Below, piece after piece: positions 35,306 to 47,703 of a stretch of DNA of 64,000 nt. Made by a program: the position numbers and the translations under genes. The stretch is from Plantago major (taxonomy: Eukaryota > Streptophyta > Magnoliopsida > Lamiales > Plantaginaceae), in NCBI GenBank assembly GCA_026545765.1, contig CM048842.1, positions 31,607,167-31,671,166 on the forward strand. The letters run 5' to 3'. Position 1 is the first letter of the stretch. Each line of letters opens with the position of its first letter. The notes under the pieces are model-generated. The model was given only the letters and a program-made list of their open reading frames with translations, did not search any database and was not told the DNA's origin.

Positions 35306-36486
35306 TGATGAGTCGATATTTTAACGAATCATTTAGTGCCTTTTTTCGTATTTTGTTGCGTCTTTTAGCCTTTATTAAGTATTTTTTGTTCCGTGTCACG
35401 TTTGGGTTTTTTTTTGTGTTTTTGTGCTTTTCAGGTACTTTATTGTAATTGGCAAGGAAAATGGAGGACCAAGGTGCAAGAAGACTTGCGAAAGTTTCTA
35501 GAAGCACCATGAGGCCAAGTTAGTGGGCCACTACTCCAAGAGAGGTGACATGGAGGTTGGAAAAGGGAGAGAAAATAGGAGAAAGTGGGAAAATGTTGAT
35601 TTTCTCGGGCACATGGCTCACCGCGGTGAGCTCCTGCAACAAGGAGCCTCACTGCGGTACAACCAAGCAGAAAAGAAGGCAGAAAGGGTAGACCGCGGTG
35701 AAATTTGGAGCAGGCAGGTCCCCTCACATGATGAGCCCAGTTGTGAGAATCAAACCCACGATTTCTGGCAGTTTTTTCCCATGATTTCAAATTTCATCTT
35801 CCTAGGTCTATAAATAGGACTCCTTGTATCAGTCTTTAACATATCTTTACATTCTCCTACTTTCAATTTCAAGCATTGTAAACACTTAGAGATTTCAATC
35901 ACTCTTTTAATTTGAAGAAGCTTTCATCGATCTTTCTGACGATCGCAGAGACCATTAAGTGCCCAGGTATTCAATAGTACGAGTTAAGCGGTTGCTTTTA
36001 ATAACTTGTATTGTGACATATTGTTATCTGATCGTTGAACGCATGCTTGTGACATATCGTTGTGAACTTGCATCAGTCTTTACATCTAATTAGTATATAT
36101 CTGGATGAGGGCATAGCTAGTGACAAGCTTTTTGCCATAACTCATACGTACTTATAATCTATATCTGGTTCGATTTTGCAATAGCAAAGTTGTTGCATTC
36201 GCGGGCAGTGTACCATTAGCTATATCGCGTCAGCACTTTTGAAAGATCGCTTGCTTCGTTTTAATTGTAGAAGGTATTACCTTGTCTTGTAATTGCGATT
36301 TGTTGTAGGGTTTTAAAGTATCACTTTACCCACACTATCTGTTTACAACTCACACCTTGAGCCTACACCTTAGAACTAGCTTAATCAATTCCTCGAGATA
36401 ATGACCATGTGGTTTAAGCCTTGTTGTACTACGACAACCGCTTTACTACTTGTGTTATTTTACAAGTATTAATTTTGAGCGCATCA
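35306..36486 (+). repeat. Athila-type 3' LTR
   Basis: The LTR starts TGATGAGTCGATATTTTAAC after the purine tract GGTTCGGTTTGGGGAGTT and ends TTTTGAGCGCATCA, 1181 bp. A TATA box TATAAATA lies at 35809-35816. Upstream of it are three ACCGCGGT-type motifs (35615-35700). The end GCATCA and start TGATGA are short inverted repeats as expected of LTR ends. Confidence 0.7.
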
Positions 36487-37125
36487 CCGACCCAAACGAT
36501 GGTCCGGACATAAGTCTCTAACCTCATAAATAACCAAGTGAAATGGCACCAAGAGAGAAAATAGGATCCGAGGCTATCAAGGTCCGAACCACTATGCCTT
36601 GTGATTTATGGGAGTTGATTTCAGACATAAGACTGTGACACGGACCAGGCACTCGGACCTACACTCTCGGACGAAGGTCCCAGATGGACTTCAGAAGTCT
36701 CTAATTTCTCTCGGGGAATGACTAAACTACCATCGAAAGCCCAAAAGGGAAATTGGTTAAGTCTTCTTAATAGGCCATGGGCCTAATAGAGCATTGTTGG
36801 CGCAATCCAAGCCTTACACTTGGGACGATCCAACGGAGTCCTTCCTCTTTGGGAGATCTCTATATATATACGGCTAATGGTAAGTCAAGTCATCTTTACG
36901 AACTAATTCAGATCACTATACAGAGCAGATCTCTAATTTCTCTCAAACCGGGTCTTCGGTCCTAAACCCCGAGTTACTTGTGCCGGTATTTCCCTTTAGT
37001 GCTTTGGACCTTGGGGTGCTTTTGACCCTATCTTTGAACCTTGACTTGGGACGATTTGTAGTGGTTTGGACTTAGATCGACTTAGGAAGAACTTACTAAG
37101 AGTTTAGGGGACTTCACCCTCAACA
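36487..37125 (+). repeat. Tat-A 3' LTR, 5' part missing
   Basis: It matches the Tat-B LTR read in coding sense at many points: GACTAAACTACC, AAAGCCCAAA, GGCCATGGGCCTA, CAATCCAAGCCTTACACTTG, and the end TTCACCCTCAACA against TTCACCCACAACA. A TATA box (TATATATATA, 36861-36870) lies where a promoter is expected. It is shorter than the Tat-B LTR at its left side, which abuts the Athila LTR. Orientation is plus, opposite to Tat-B. Confidence 0.75.
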
Positions 37126-37529
37126 TCTGTACTAATTTTGTCATCATCTGGAGATTTAAAACTTTATCGCCAAAAGAGCAACGTTTCCGAACATCTTTAA
37201 CTATGGTTGACTCACAGTTTATCAGAAAACTATTGTAGGTCAACTTTCATCAAATTATGTTCCCCCTCACTTAGTTGTCTCAACTTTTAGAACTTTGTGT
37301 GTGACTTTCTTCTTCAGAAAGCATTAACACCTGTTCAGTGAGGTTTGGTATTGAGTGACCGTCTCAGAGACCTAGTTGGTATTTTGTTGTTTCTTATTCA
37401 GAAACCTTTTAGGTGCATTTTTGAGTACCCGTCTCAGAAATCCCTAAGTATACCTTTCTGAGTACCCGTCTCAGAGAGTTTCTAGGATACCTTTCTGAGT
37501 TCCCGTCTCAGAAAGTTCCTTTAGTTAGG

Positions 37530-38475
37530 CATTGTCATTAGTCCAAGACTATGTCTTAGAGACAAAAACCTACCTTCTTGCAGAGGTTTCGTGAAAATGT
37601 CAGCAAGCTGGTCTTCAGTACCAACTTTGATAAGTTTTATATTGCCTTTCTCAACATGATCTCTTATGAAGTGATGTCTAACATCAATGTGCTTTGCTCT
37701 TGCATGAAACTTGGGATTCTATGTAATGGCAATGGCACTTGTGTTGTCACAAAATAGTGGAGTCTATACTTCATTGAGTTCATAATCTCTGAGTTGTTGT
37801 TGTATCCACATGATTTGTGAAGCACAACACCCAGCAGCAATATACTTTGCTTCAGTGGTTGAAGTGGCGATTGAATTTTGTTTCTTGTTGAACCAAGATA
37901 TCAATCTATAGCCAAGGAATTGACATGTTCCTGAAGTGCTCTTTCTATCAAGTAGTGATCCAGGAAAGTCAGCATCTGAGTAACCTACCAAATTCAATCC
38001 ACTATATTTTGGATACCATAATCCAACTTCTACTGTACCTTTGACATACTTCAGGATCTTCATCACAATGTTGTAATGTGACATCATAGGATTTGATTGA
38101 AATCTTGCACATACTCCAACTGCAAATTGAATATCTGGTCTACTTGTTGTGAGGTACAATAGTGAGCCAATGAGCTTTCTGTATTTGTGTTCTTCAACAC
38201 TTTTATCATCTTGAGTATAGATCATCTTGGTTCCAATGCTCATGGGTATTTTAGCATTCTTTTCAGAAGGCTTAACACCAAATTTGTTGAGCATGTCCTT
38301 AGCATACTTTGTTTGACTAATGAAGATTCCATCCTTGAGTTGTTTGACTTGCAACCCTAGGAAATAATTCATTTCTCCCATCATAATCATTTCAAATTTA
38401 CTTTTCATGAGCTGGGCATAGTCTTCACAAAGTTGCTTGTGTTTTGATCCAAAGATGATATCATCAACATAGAGA
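37530..38475 (-). pseudogene. Copia-C reverse transcriptase (C-terminal part) and RNase H
   Basis: The minus strand shows the catalytic YVDDIIFGSKHKQLCEDYAQ, then YFLGLQVKQLKDGIFISQTK, RKLIGSLLYLTTSRPDIQFA and the RNase H stretch LDRKSTSGTCQFLGYRLISW. It is closely similar to the same part of Copia-A. The flank at 37126-37529 holds the repeat-rich post-pol stretch with TGTTCCCCCTCACTTAG, also present in Copia-A and -B. It is broken. Confidence 0.85.
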
Positions 38476-38828
38476 TTTCCTTTCTGCTTGGCAACCAATA
38501 CTACCATCTTTGACTCATTGTCAATTAGCTTGCATTCTTTAGACTTGATCTTCACTGTATAGCCTTTGTCAGTAAACTAACTCATGCTAAATAGATTGTA
38601 ATCCAAGTCTTGCACAAGTAGTACTCCTTTGATAAGTGTATTTCCAATCTGAACATCTCCCATTCCAATGGTAGGATGAGAGTCTCCTCCAGCAAATCTT
38701 ATGAGTGGGCCATTACTGACCGTCTTGTAGTTGAGCAGATTTGCTTTATTTCCTGACATGTGCTTTCCACAACCACTATAAAAGTGCCATGCAGGCTCTG
38801 AATCAGCTCTTAGTGATGTATTCTGCAC
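38476..38828 (-). pseudogene. Copia-C protease
   Basis: An aspartic protease region with WHFYSGCGKHMSGNKANLLN and RFAGGDSHPTIGMGDVQIGN, the counterpart of the Copia-A protease at 15162-15548. It is followed directly by reverse transcriptase sequence. It is broken. Confidence 0.8.
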
Positions 38829-39481
38829 AAGACAAGAAAGCTAGTTTAGTTCATTATAATGGTACCCACTAAATTGAATATTCTTCTAGTAGGAACCCAT
38901 GTTTTGTTGTTCTTTCTGGGAATCATCTTTTGTCATGCTGAGCCGTAAGGAGGAGTGTTTCCAAAAGGTTTCTGAGCCTTTTGGTTCGGATCTATCTTCT
39001 GATGTGGAGTTCTTCTTGGTGCACCTCTCTTGTTCAGAGAGTTGTCTTGTGATTACTTCTCAGCAACCTCCTTCCTTCTTTCACGTCTTCTGTCTCGAGA
39101 GTTCATCTGAGCTTTCTCTTTATTTCTCTTGATTTGGTTACTTTCTTCAGCACGCTTCTTTATGTAGCATTTTTGCTCCATTTGATATTCATGCAACAAT
39201 CTCTTTGTGAGATCTTTGTAACCTAGGCCTTGTCTCTGAGTTGGAGCTATCTGAACTCTGCTCTCAGCAACCTTCTTTTCGAGTTTGTCTAACTTTGTTT
39301 CTCTCGGAGATCTCTCGGTTTCGACACTTTTCTTTCTCGAAAACGAGTTTGTGGATACACTTTTCAGTGTTTCTGACGATTTCTTTGGTTAGAACTTTCT
39401 TACCTTTGTCATTCTGAGGTCTCAATGTTGTCTGACCAATGACATAGGTTTCTTTTCCCTTATCATTAGATTTTACAAAAA
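38829..39481 (-). pseudogene. Copia-C gag, C-terminal part
   Basis: Basic, serine/arginine-rich C-terminal gag sequence collinear with 53857-54600 of Copia-B. It is cut at 39481 by the Copia-B insertion and continues at 58108. It is broken. Confidence 0.65.
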
Positions 39482-41083
39482 TGTTGGTGCAGATAACAAC
39501 AAAGGGAAAAGACTTGGGGGGGGGGGGGGGTGAATAGTCTTTTACAACTTTTGTCGATAAACACAATTTATCAGATATTTGTGAAGATATCTGATACTTA
39601 ATTTCAGAGAGCGGAAGACTTTTCTGTGATATGTGCACGTGCTCAGCAAGATATGTGTAAATACTCAACAAGGTAAATAAAGCAAGTAATAAATTGCAGA
39701 AAGTAAATAACACTGATCTTTATAGTGGTATCTGAAGGTGGCGTAATCCTTCAACTAATCCACTTCGGCCTTTCTCAGACCAAGAATCCACTAAGACAGA
39801 TAAATGAGTTCACCTTACAAATATCTTCTCTCGATTCCTAAATATACTAGGTTCCCAACCAAGTGTTCCCCCTGAGTTATTCCCCAGCTTTCTCAGCCAA
39901 GTACTTCTTGTACTCAGAAACCTTTTGAGCTATTCCTTAGTTTCCCAAACTAAGTACTTCCTATGCTCAGTAACCTTGGAGTTATTCCTTAGTTTTCCAA
40001 ACTAAGTACTTCCTGTACTCCACGCCGATTAAGGTGTTGGTTAAGGTAGTTTGTTAGGTGAGCTTCTTTAATAACTTATTCAGTTATGCAGATAGCTCTG
40101 TGAATCAAGTTTACTTAATACACTTTTCAATGTATGGTATCTTGTTCTTTACTGATCTAAGTTTATGATAAGTGTTTAAGAGAATGAATCTCAGTTATGA
40201 AATCTTAATTCAACTCCTTCACATATAACAATTCTTGTTAAGGGTCAGGACACTTAGAACTTTTGTGCTACTTAGAATCAAGAGCTTTGGTGCATAGCGA
40301 AAAGCTTGAAGGTAAGTAGTATGCTTGAGAGTTTGAAAGATAGTGTTCAGTGTTCTTGTTGTGAGTTCAGTGTGTCTTTCAAGCATTCTAAGTGATGATA
40401 TTTATAGTTGAAAATCATGCCGTTTGAATAGTATCCGTTAGGCTTAATGAAATTCAAACTATTGATATTTGTAAATAGTACTGCAGAAGACGTTGTCTCT
40501 TTTCAGAGATTTCCTCTTTTGTTCAGATGTCTCTGTCTGCGCATTTATTACATTGTACTATTTTTGTCCTGTAGTGCTAACGGAACTATGCACGCTTTCT
40601 GAAGCATTGCATGTCCCCTTCCAGAGACCTTCTCATCTCCAGATACCTGTTGAAACATTGTTTCCCAGAAACATAGTTTTATCCAAGGTATCTGAGTGTA
40701 GATGTTTGTGGGCACTTTTCCTCGTTCAGAAACCTTGCGTTCTCAGATATCTTTTGCAAAGCTGGTTCATTGAGAAACACTTTTTTGTCAAAGATATCTG
40801 GCCATAGGTATCTGATAACCTTTGTCTTCAGCAATCTTGTGCAGTCTTCAAAACGTCATTTTAAAAATGAACTTCTCCTGCTGGATGCATTCTTCTTGGT
40901 CTTCTTCAAGGAAATAAAAACTACATTCAGAGACCTAACATCCTATACAAGATTCGCTAGACTATCATACTTAGTGATTTTCCTCTTTTACAGTGTTCAA
41001 GTGAACCAAGATTACTAACCACCTTTCTGAGCTAAGATAAGTCATTAGGTTGCTGATCAAAATCTAAACAGATATTCCTAACA
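39482..41083 (-). repeat. Copia-B 3' LTR
   Basis: A 1602-bp LTR beginning TGTTGGTGCAGATAAC and ending GATATTCCTAACA, with a G run of about 14 near 39517-39530. It pairs with 56507-58107. The polypurine tract lies at 41084-41103 (AATTTCCCCCTTTTTGATCG on the plus strand). Confidence 0.92.
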
Positions 41084-41499
41084 AATTTCCCCCTTTTTGA
41101 TCGATCAGCATGACTATCTTTAAAACCTATTACAACTTGGAAGAGGGAACAATCTAACACTTAATCAATTCTTATGACCTTTTCAATTCATTTTAATTAA
41201 GTGCAGAAAGTAAGCATCAACCAAATCACAAGGTGTGATCTTTGTTGACAAGTTATCTTTTTATAGATTGATATCTAAGAGTAGGTTCATCAGATATGGT
41301 ACAAAGAAAGTTTACAGATAACTTTTACAATGATAGAACAATAAAGTACATTCAGCAAGATACAAAACACTTAGTTAAATTAGGACAACGGGGTGACCAA
41401 GCTCCAGTAGACATCTAATAAACTAGTCTTCAAGACTTCAAAACTTCAAGTCTTCAATCAGCAGATCTTATTGATCAATTTGCAAATTCCCTATCCCCA

Positions 41500-44400
41500 A
41501 ACCTTTTGATATCATTTGAGTAGTCAAAGAGAAAAGTCCTGACTATCATCTCAGTGTTTCTGGAAAATCCACAAACCTCCTTGTAGGTTTTGGTGGGATT
41601 CTTCTTGGCAAACTGTTTGACCCACAGATACTTTTTCCATTTCCAGGCATGCTCAATTCTGATATTTGATAGCTGAAGTATTCATATATGATCTTCATAT
41701 ATCTGATGTCACCCTTGTATTGATCTTCAGTCATGTAGAATGACTCAAAGGGTTCCACAGCAAGTCTTGCTCTTGTGCCTGTTCCAGTAATGTTGGGAAT
41801 TCTGTGCACATCATTTGGCTTTCCATAAGGACATTCATCAGAGAGGTCCTTCTTCATGGCTTCTATTCTCTTGATCACTTCAAAAATCCAACCAGGCTTT
41901 GTTGTGGTTGGTGTTAATCAAGACTAGCTTGTCTTTTCTCCATGCCATGAGTTGTTTATGGATTGGTTCTATAAATTTTTCATTTATCAGTAAGTGCTTG
42001 AGTTCCAGAATCCAGTAGCCATTATTTTGATTAATGCATCTGTAGACAGAGGAGCCATTGTTGGTCTTCACATACTCAATCTTGGCTTCTTGAGGCTGAG
42101 TGGTAGTTGAAGTTTTCTTTGTTCGACTCTCGACTGTTCCTCCTTTGTCTTGAATTCTCCTTGGGGATTGCTTGAAGAACCACCTGGATTGACTTGGTAT
42201 TTCGGAGGGTGTTTTAGCTGCCAAAGGCTTTGCAGCTATGGGCTCAGATAGGCTATCAACCCTTTTTCTTTTTCTGTGAAGAGGAGCTTCATCTTCATCA
42301 GTCTCTTCATCATCATCATCAAGATTAATTCTTGTGAAAGTTTTGCAGCCTTCTTCATTGCCCTGGGATTTGATTTGGCCTTCTTCTTCTTCTTCAGAAG
42401 ACTCATCAATCCCTCTTACTTGTATTCTCCTTGGAGCCTTGGTACTCCTTGGAGGTTTATGTGCCCTGGCCCTTGTTGTCATTACTTTTTCAGGAAGTTG
42501 TTGAGTGGTGGCCACTATCTGTAGAGCAGTCTGACTGGAGGAGGACTCATTTATTCTGAGAGGTGGTTGTTCAGATTTTCTTTTGTTTCCTCTTCCTCTC
42601 TGAGCACCTTGAAACCCTTCCCCCTTAGTCATTGTTGACTGACTAAGAATCACGAAGGATTCTGAAAGGGAGTCAAAGTTGCCCTGCAAATAGTTATGGC
42701 GAACTAACTGTTCCATATTAGCCTTGAGCTCCTGATTTTGTTTGATCAGACTTGTTTCCTTATCAGTGAGCTCTGCCAGTGGGCCTTGGATAGCATCTGC
42801 TTTTCCAGCAACATAGCTAGCCTCTTCAAAGGCTTTTGCAGCCAAGTTTTGGTCATCATCCCTAACCATGCCTAAGTCTTTCCGAGCAACGACCAGACTG
42901 GTTGTTCTCTGAGTGATGAGCTCAGTGAATGTCTTCATTTTTGCAGGGACTGATGCAATGGCAGCTTTATCTTGAGAAAACAACTCCTTTTTCAATTTAG
43001 CGATGCTTGATATCTGTTCAAATATTCATTGGAGTTGACATTTGGCGACTCTTTGAATATTTGAGAACAATCGACTTCCTTTTCAAATGAGAAACCGCTA
43101 AGTGTTCATTGCGGTGTTACTTGATCTTGTCTTCTTCATCATCTGAGTAATTAGCCCAGTGATCTTCATCCTCTTGGACATTTTCATCAATGTTTTCTAG
43201 TCCAGCAACCATCTCAGAGATGGGCTTCTTGCCTTTCAGTGAGGAGGATGGTACATATTTTGGTAATGCAGCCTTAGCATCATGCTTGTCTTCAGATAGT
43301 TGCTCAGTATCTAATTCCTCAGCAATTGCCTGAACAGCAAGCTGGAGTTCTTTGGGAGCTTTGCTTTAGATTCAGCTATCTTCTCTTCCAGTTGAAGATT
43401 TAGCTGTTGTTCTTCCTCCAACAGTTGTTTAAGTTGAGCAACTCTGGCTTGTGCATCCAATATTTTCTGAGTGTTGTTCTCAGAGTGCTCAACTACTTGT
43501 TCAGTAGAGTCCTTTTGTTGGGGAGATGGATGGGTGGATTTCTGAGGAGATGGAGGAGGGGATTTTTGTGATGTCCTCTCAATGTGCTTTTCAGCAACTG
43601 AGGTATTATTACCTTGTGCAATCCCTCCTGTCCCTGGTGTGGGGGCATCATCATCATCCTTCTTATCATCCTCATCCTTGTGATGGTCAGAAGGAGGTTC
43701 TTCATAGTCATTCTCATCAGTCTCCTTCTCTACTTCATCTTCAGAGACTAGATTGATCACTTCTGGAATAGTGATCATTTGCCCATTAACTTCCTCTTGC
43801 TTAGAGGGTATGAATTGTAGAGTTTGGGGCAAAGTAGGCTTGAATGTCATCTGCATTCTGGTCTGACCATCTGCCTTTTCAAAGGTTTCAATGAGCTTGT
43901 GTGCTACTTCCTTTATGAAGTTCTTATTCATCAACGTGGCAAATGCATATTGCTCAGTTGGAAACATTGCATGCACATAATTCTCCAAGTCAAATGCTCT
44001 TGCTCTTCTGGTAGGGTGATCTGTGAAACTTGTGATTTCAAACAGATCAGAGCATCTGAGTTTCTACCATTTCTTGAAACACTTTAGATGTTTTGGCAGA
44101 GTATGAGCCTTGAAGAATGGAAGTAGGTCCTTGTTCAAATCTTCGGGGACCACTAAGGCACTAGCTTGAGCCTGAAAGAGATAGTTTTGAGTTAGTTTCA
44201 AAACTTTTAGTAGATATTTGGGTTTTTTAGAGTAGTCAAGTATACGTGTTACCAGCTACTGAGCTCGGAAGGTTGGACTATTGAGGTTTCAGGTGCCTCA
44301 GATATCTTGGTGTGAGGAGGAGACTTGGAAGTCTGATTCTCAGCATCCTCTCTTTCTTTTGAACACGAGATTAAAAAACAACATAACACTTAGAAATTTT

Positions 44401-46751
44401 TCAGGAGAGAATCACTTAGACAACTTGATATCTGAGATGTCAATTACCTCCACAGTAGGAGGCTCAGATACTTGTCTCTCAGAAACTTGTACAGTTTCTG
44501 GTATTCTCTCTGGTGATGAAGGTTTGGTGGCCTCATCAATTTCCATTGGTTGAGGGGATTGAGTGGGCAATTCCCTAGCAACTTCTACTTTTGTTTGAGC
44601 CTTAAGTATTTAGAAAAAATGATCAGAGTATTATTATGAAGAATATAGATATCTGAGATATATACATTCTCAATAGAAGGCTCGGATACTTGTTCCTCAG
44701 AGACTTTGTGAGTCTCTGGTTGATTCTCTTACGAGTTAGGCTTCTCAGCCTCATCATTTTTCTTCCTTAAGTGGTGAGGCTATGGAAGCCTCCTTCTCAG
44801 ATTCTGAGGCAAGCTTTCCAGCTTCCTCTTGTTCTTGCGTTTCTAATTCAGCCTGTAACAAAGAAATTTTATTAAATAACAAGATTAATAAACATAAAAT
44901 ATCACAAGTAGAGAGTTAAACCATTCATTACTGGCGGTGTCGGTGATTGGTCTCTGGAACTTGTGACCCTTCTATGCCTTAGTCTTGTTGTTCCATTTTA
45001 GCTTCTTTGTTTGAAGTTTCAGGTACTTCAGACCTTTCCTGAGTGACTAACTCAGTTGCCTCCCCTGTTTGATCATTCTGTGCAGGTGTCTCAGTTTGAT
45101 CCCTCTCTAGGAGTTGGGGAACCTGCTCATTTGCAGGATTTTCTTCAGCATATTGCATTGCTGGTATGTCGAAATGGAGTTCGTTGACTATTTCATCAAC
45201 CACTTATGGCTGTTGTCGTTGTGGTTGTTGTGGTTGTCTGGAAGCAGAAGTTTGAGCATTTGAGAGCTCTTCCAGATTTTTAAGTGTGGTGTTGACATCA
45301 GCGTCTACCAACACTAGGTCACCACTCATCAGGGCTTCTTGAAGTTATTTATATGTGACTTTCCCTGATGGTGTGTTGGCACCAACAACCTTTTCTATAG
45401 GTGCTTGCTCAGCAACTTTTGAGCTAGTTGCTTTCTCAGCAACCTTGGACCTTTTGGTCCTCTTTCCCTTGGCCTTGGTTACTTTTTCAGTAACCTTGGG
45501 GGCTTGGATCTTCTCCTCCTTGTCCGATTCATCGTAGAAATCTGGAACGGAGATATCAACAATCCCTGCTGCTTCTGCAAAGAGAGTTTGAAGTTTCTCA
45601 CTGCTTTTATCAACATTGATAAGTTCATCTGCAAGGCACTCTGCAGCATTAATGAGTTCATCAGCAGTGGCGGCAGGTATCTGAGAGTCGACATCCATAG
45701 AGGGTATGCCTTCTGATTTGCCAGCAGACTTCTTTTGTGAAGTTCTGGGCCTCTTGGTCGAAATGGAACCTTCAGATACCTCATCAGTCTTTCGTTTCTT
45801 GGAACCTTTCTGAGATGTAGTAACCTTTTTCATCATGTTTGTATACTCATATTTGTAGAGCAAGTTACTGCTGCCAATGTCTGCCGTCTCTCTGAGCTTA
45901 ATGCCAAGGCACTCCAGTAAGTAGCAAATCTTCAGTCCATAGCTTACTATGGCTTTTGGCTCAGCAAGGCCCTTAACGATTTTAGGCTCAAAGCCTTGTA
46001 TCTTCTTCACAAATTTCATGAAGGTGTACTTCCCCCAATTAAAAGGGTTTTCCAGCCTTTTGTCTTGTTGACTCAACAAGAACATCATCATCCATCGTTC
46101 TTGGCTTATCTGGTCAGCACCTCCTTGTAGACCATCAAAGCATCTGTGAAGGACACATGCCAACACATCCCAGTGGACCAACAAATGTCTGGTCCTTATG
46201 TCAGCAAGCTTAAAGTCGACGGGTGTGTCTGGCTTGTCAAGATCACACACATCACTGTATAGTTGCTTCACACCTTCAAGGAGATCTTCATCCTTTGTGT
46301 CAATTTCAAAATCCTTTCCAAGATTTTGAAGTTCAAACAGCTCACCGAAAGTTGTTTCGTCCAACAGGATTTCTTGTCCGTAGACTTTGGTCTTGATAGA
46401 CACTGTCTCAGTGCCTTCAGAGACTTTGGAGATAATCATGGAATTATTGTAAAAATCCAGGACATCAAGTGAAGAAACTCCACTAGGAAGAGCAGATAGA
46501 AAGCCCTTTATTTGTGCCTTTTCAAGCATATCAAGTACCAGCTTTCTGTCAATCTGGTTTTCTATTGCAGCTACCAGGTATTCCTCAATCATGGCACCAC
46601 CCCAATTCATCCTGTGATTTGAAGTCCAATGATCAGGATTGAACTCTCCAATCAACCAATTATTTGTTATAACCAGCACTGGTGCTTGCTTTTCAGTAGT
46701 ACCAGATGTAGTAGCTTGGGATTTCTGAGTAGAAGCACGTTTGGGAGCCAT
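41500..46751 (-). pseudogene. Copia-B accessory gene region downstream of pol (unknown function)
   Basis: It opens at 46751 with MAPKRASTQKSQATTSGTTE and a long open frame of 468 residues (45345-46751). That frame contains FNPDHWTSNHRMNWGGAMIE, TRHLLVHWDVLACVLHRCFD, ENPFNWGKYTFMKFVKKIQG and a basic KGSKKRK tail. Then come acidic, proline/glutamate-rich blocks (about 44150-45200), a conserved block with TFKPTLPQTLQFIP and a coiled coil (LKQLLEEEQQLNLQLEEKIA, near 43400). A lysine/arginine-rich and acidic stretch follows (about 42150-42600, with HRKRKR), then a C-terminal block (41546-42080) with RIPNITGTGTRARL. No signal peptide or membrane helix is visible. The make-up suggests a soluble, perhaps nuclear or RNA/DNA-binding protein. 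It is broken. Confidence 0.68.
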
Positions 46752-47703
46752 CTCTTTAAATAGTCAAGTTTTTGAAAAACGAGAAGAGATTAAGGTAGGA
46801 AATTAGTGATTCTTTGCAGAAAAACTAAGAGGGAATCAATAGTTGTAGAGAAAATTGCAGAGAGATTTGAGAGAATTTTGCAGTTTTTGTGCAATAGCAA
46901 ATGTAGGATTAGGCGAAAGTGATTTCTTTTGCCAAAATCCTATATATATCACAGTGTAATTCCAACAGGCGAAAATACACAAATTAATTTTGTGCATTTG
47001 TATCTGTGTACGTGCAGTAAGGCGTGGGTAAAATTCGGTTTGCATTAAATGCTTAGTGGGCCACGTCTGAGTTTTTACAGTCCACTATTTTACAAAGAAT
47101 TAATCTCGGCCTTTAAAATGGAACGCCCATTTCATCATTGGTTGGGATTGCTTTTTCAGCAATGATCACAATAAACCTATGTGATTGTGCCCAATTAATG
47201 AATTTTGGCGATTAGCTATCTGAATCACATTTCTTCTGTGTGTCTAAGGGACAATTTTTGTATCTGAGTCTATCTCACACTCAATATCTATTCATGTTTT
47301 ACACAAAGATAGCAATAATACCAATTTCAAGAGAGTAGTTGACTGCAGACAGTTGTACTATTCTCCTTTGTGTTCCCCCTCACTGAGTGATCTAGATATC
47401 TGAGTACCTGTCTCAGAAATCTTCAAATAGCCATTTTACCCTTTAACTTTTGATATCTAAGTACCCGTCTCAGATACTTGTTTGTTAAGTGTTTCACCTT
47501 ATGCCTTTGATATGCTGGATTCCTGTTCCAAATATCTTATCTCTCCTTTTTCCCTTCTTAATCATACTGAGTTCCTGTCTCACTCACATTCTTAGCTTCT
47601 TTTAGTATATGAGTTCCCGTCTCAGAAACCCTTTTCTTTTTTTTTCTTGTTTGAATATCTAGATGCCTGATGCAGATATCTTTCTCCTTTCTGAATCCTC
47701 ATC
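46752..47703 (-). other. Copia-B non-coding stretch between accessory gene and RT
   Basis: No gene is seen. A TATA-like string (CCTATATATATC near 46940) lies upstream of the accessory start on the minus strand. From 47395 to 47700 a loose repeat built on GAGTACCCGTCTCAGA and GAGTTCCCGTCTCAGAAA occurs several times. The layout matches 11382-12202 in Copia-A. Confidence 0.5.

Larger units (their letters stand above)
32340..36486 (+). mobile_element. Athila-type Ty3/gypsy remnant: 3' internal part plus 3' LTR
   Basis: A plus-strand remnant. The left part has GGCGCTTCCTGGGAGGCAAC (near 32462), a string typical of the 3' internal region of Athila elements. The right part has GCTCGAGGATGAGCAAAGG and a purine tract leading into an LTR at 35306-36486. 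Only a trace of a coding start is seen (ATGGCACCCAAAACAAAG at 33417). There is no gag-pol and no 5' LTR in the window. It is heavily broken and incomplete. With one LTR its age cannot be read, but it sits inside Tat-A and so is younger than that element. Confidence 0.65.
1..37125 (+). mobile_element. Tat-A: partial Ty3/gypsy Tat-lineage element (outer), 5' part outside window
   Basis: This outer gypsy element is seen only from its antisense ORF to its 3' LTR; its pol should lie left of position 1. The antisense ORF (minus strand, 1-2049 and 31655 to about 32330) and a cut-down 3' LTR on the plus strand ending TTCACCCTCAACA at 37125 fix its orientation. Tat-B is inserted in the antisense ORF and an Athila remnant separates that ORF from the LTR. 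The LTR end abuts Copia-C sequence, so Tat-A appears to have inserted into Copia-C; the expected TSD on this side is TCTGT (37126-37130). It is broken, with many breaks, and older than Tat-B. The assignment rests on close similarity of ORF and LTR to those of Tat-B. Confidence 0.75.

Noticed and set aside
36487-37125. This stretch as part of the Athila LTR or as unique host DNA
   Set aside because: It matches the Tat-B LTR in several blocks and ends TTCACCCTCAACA, so it is a cut-down Tat LTR.
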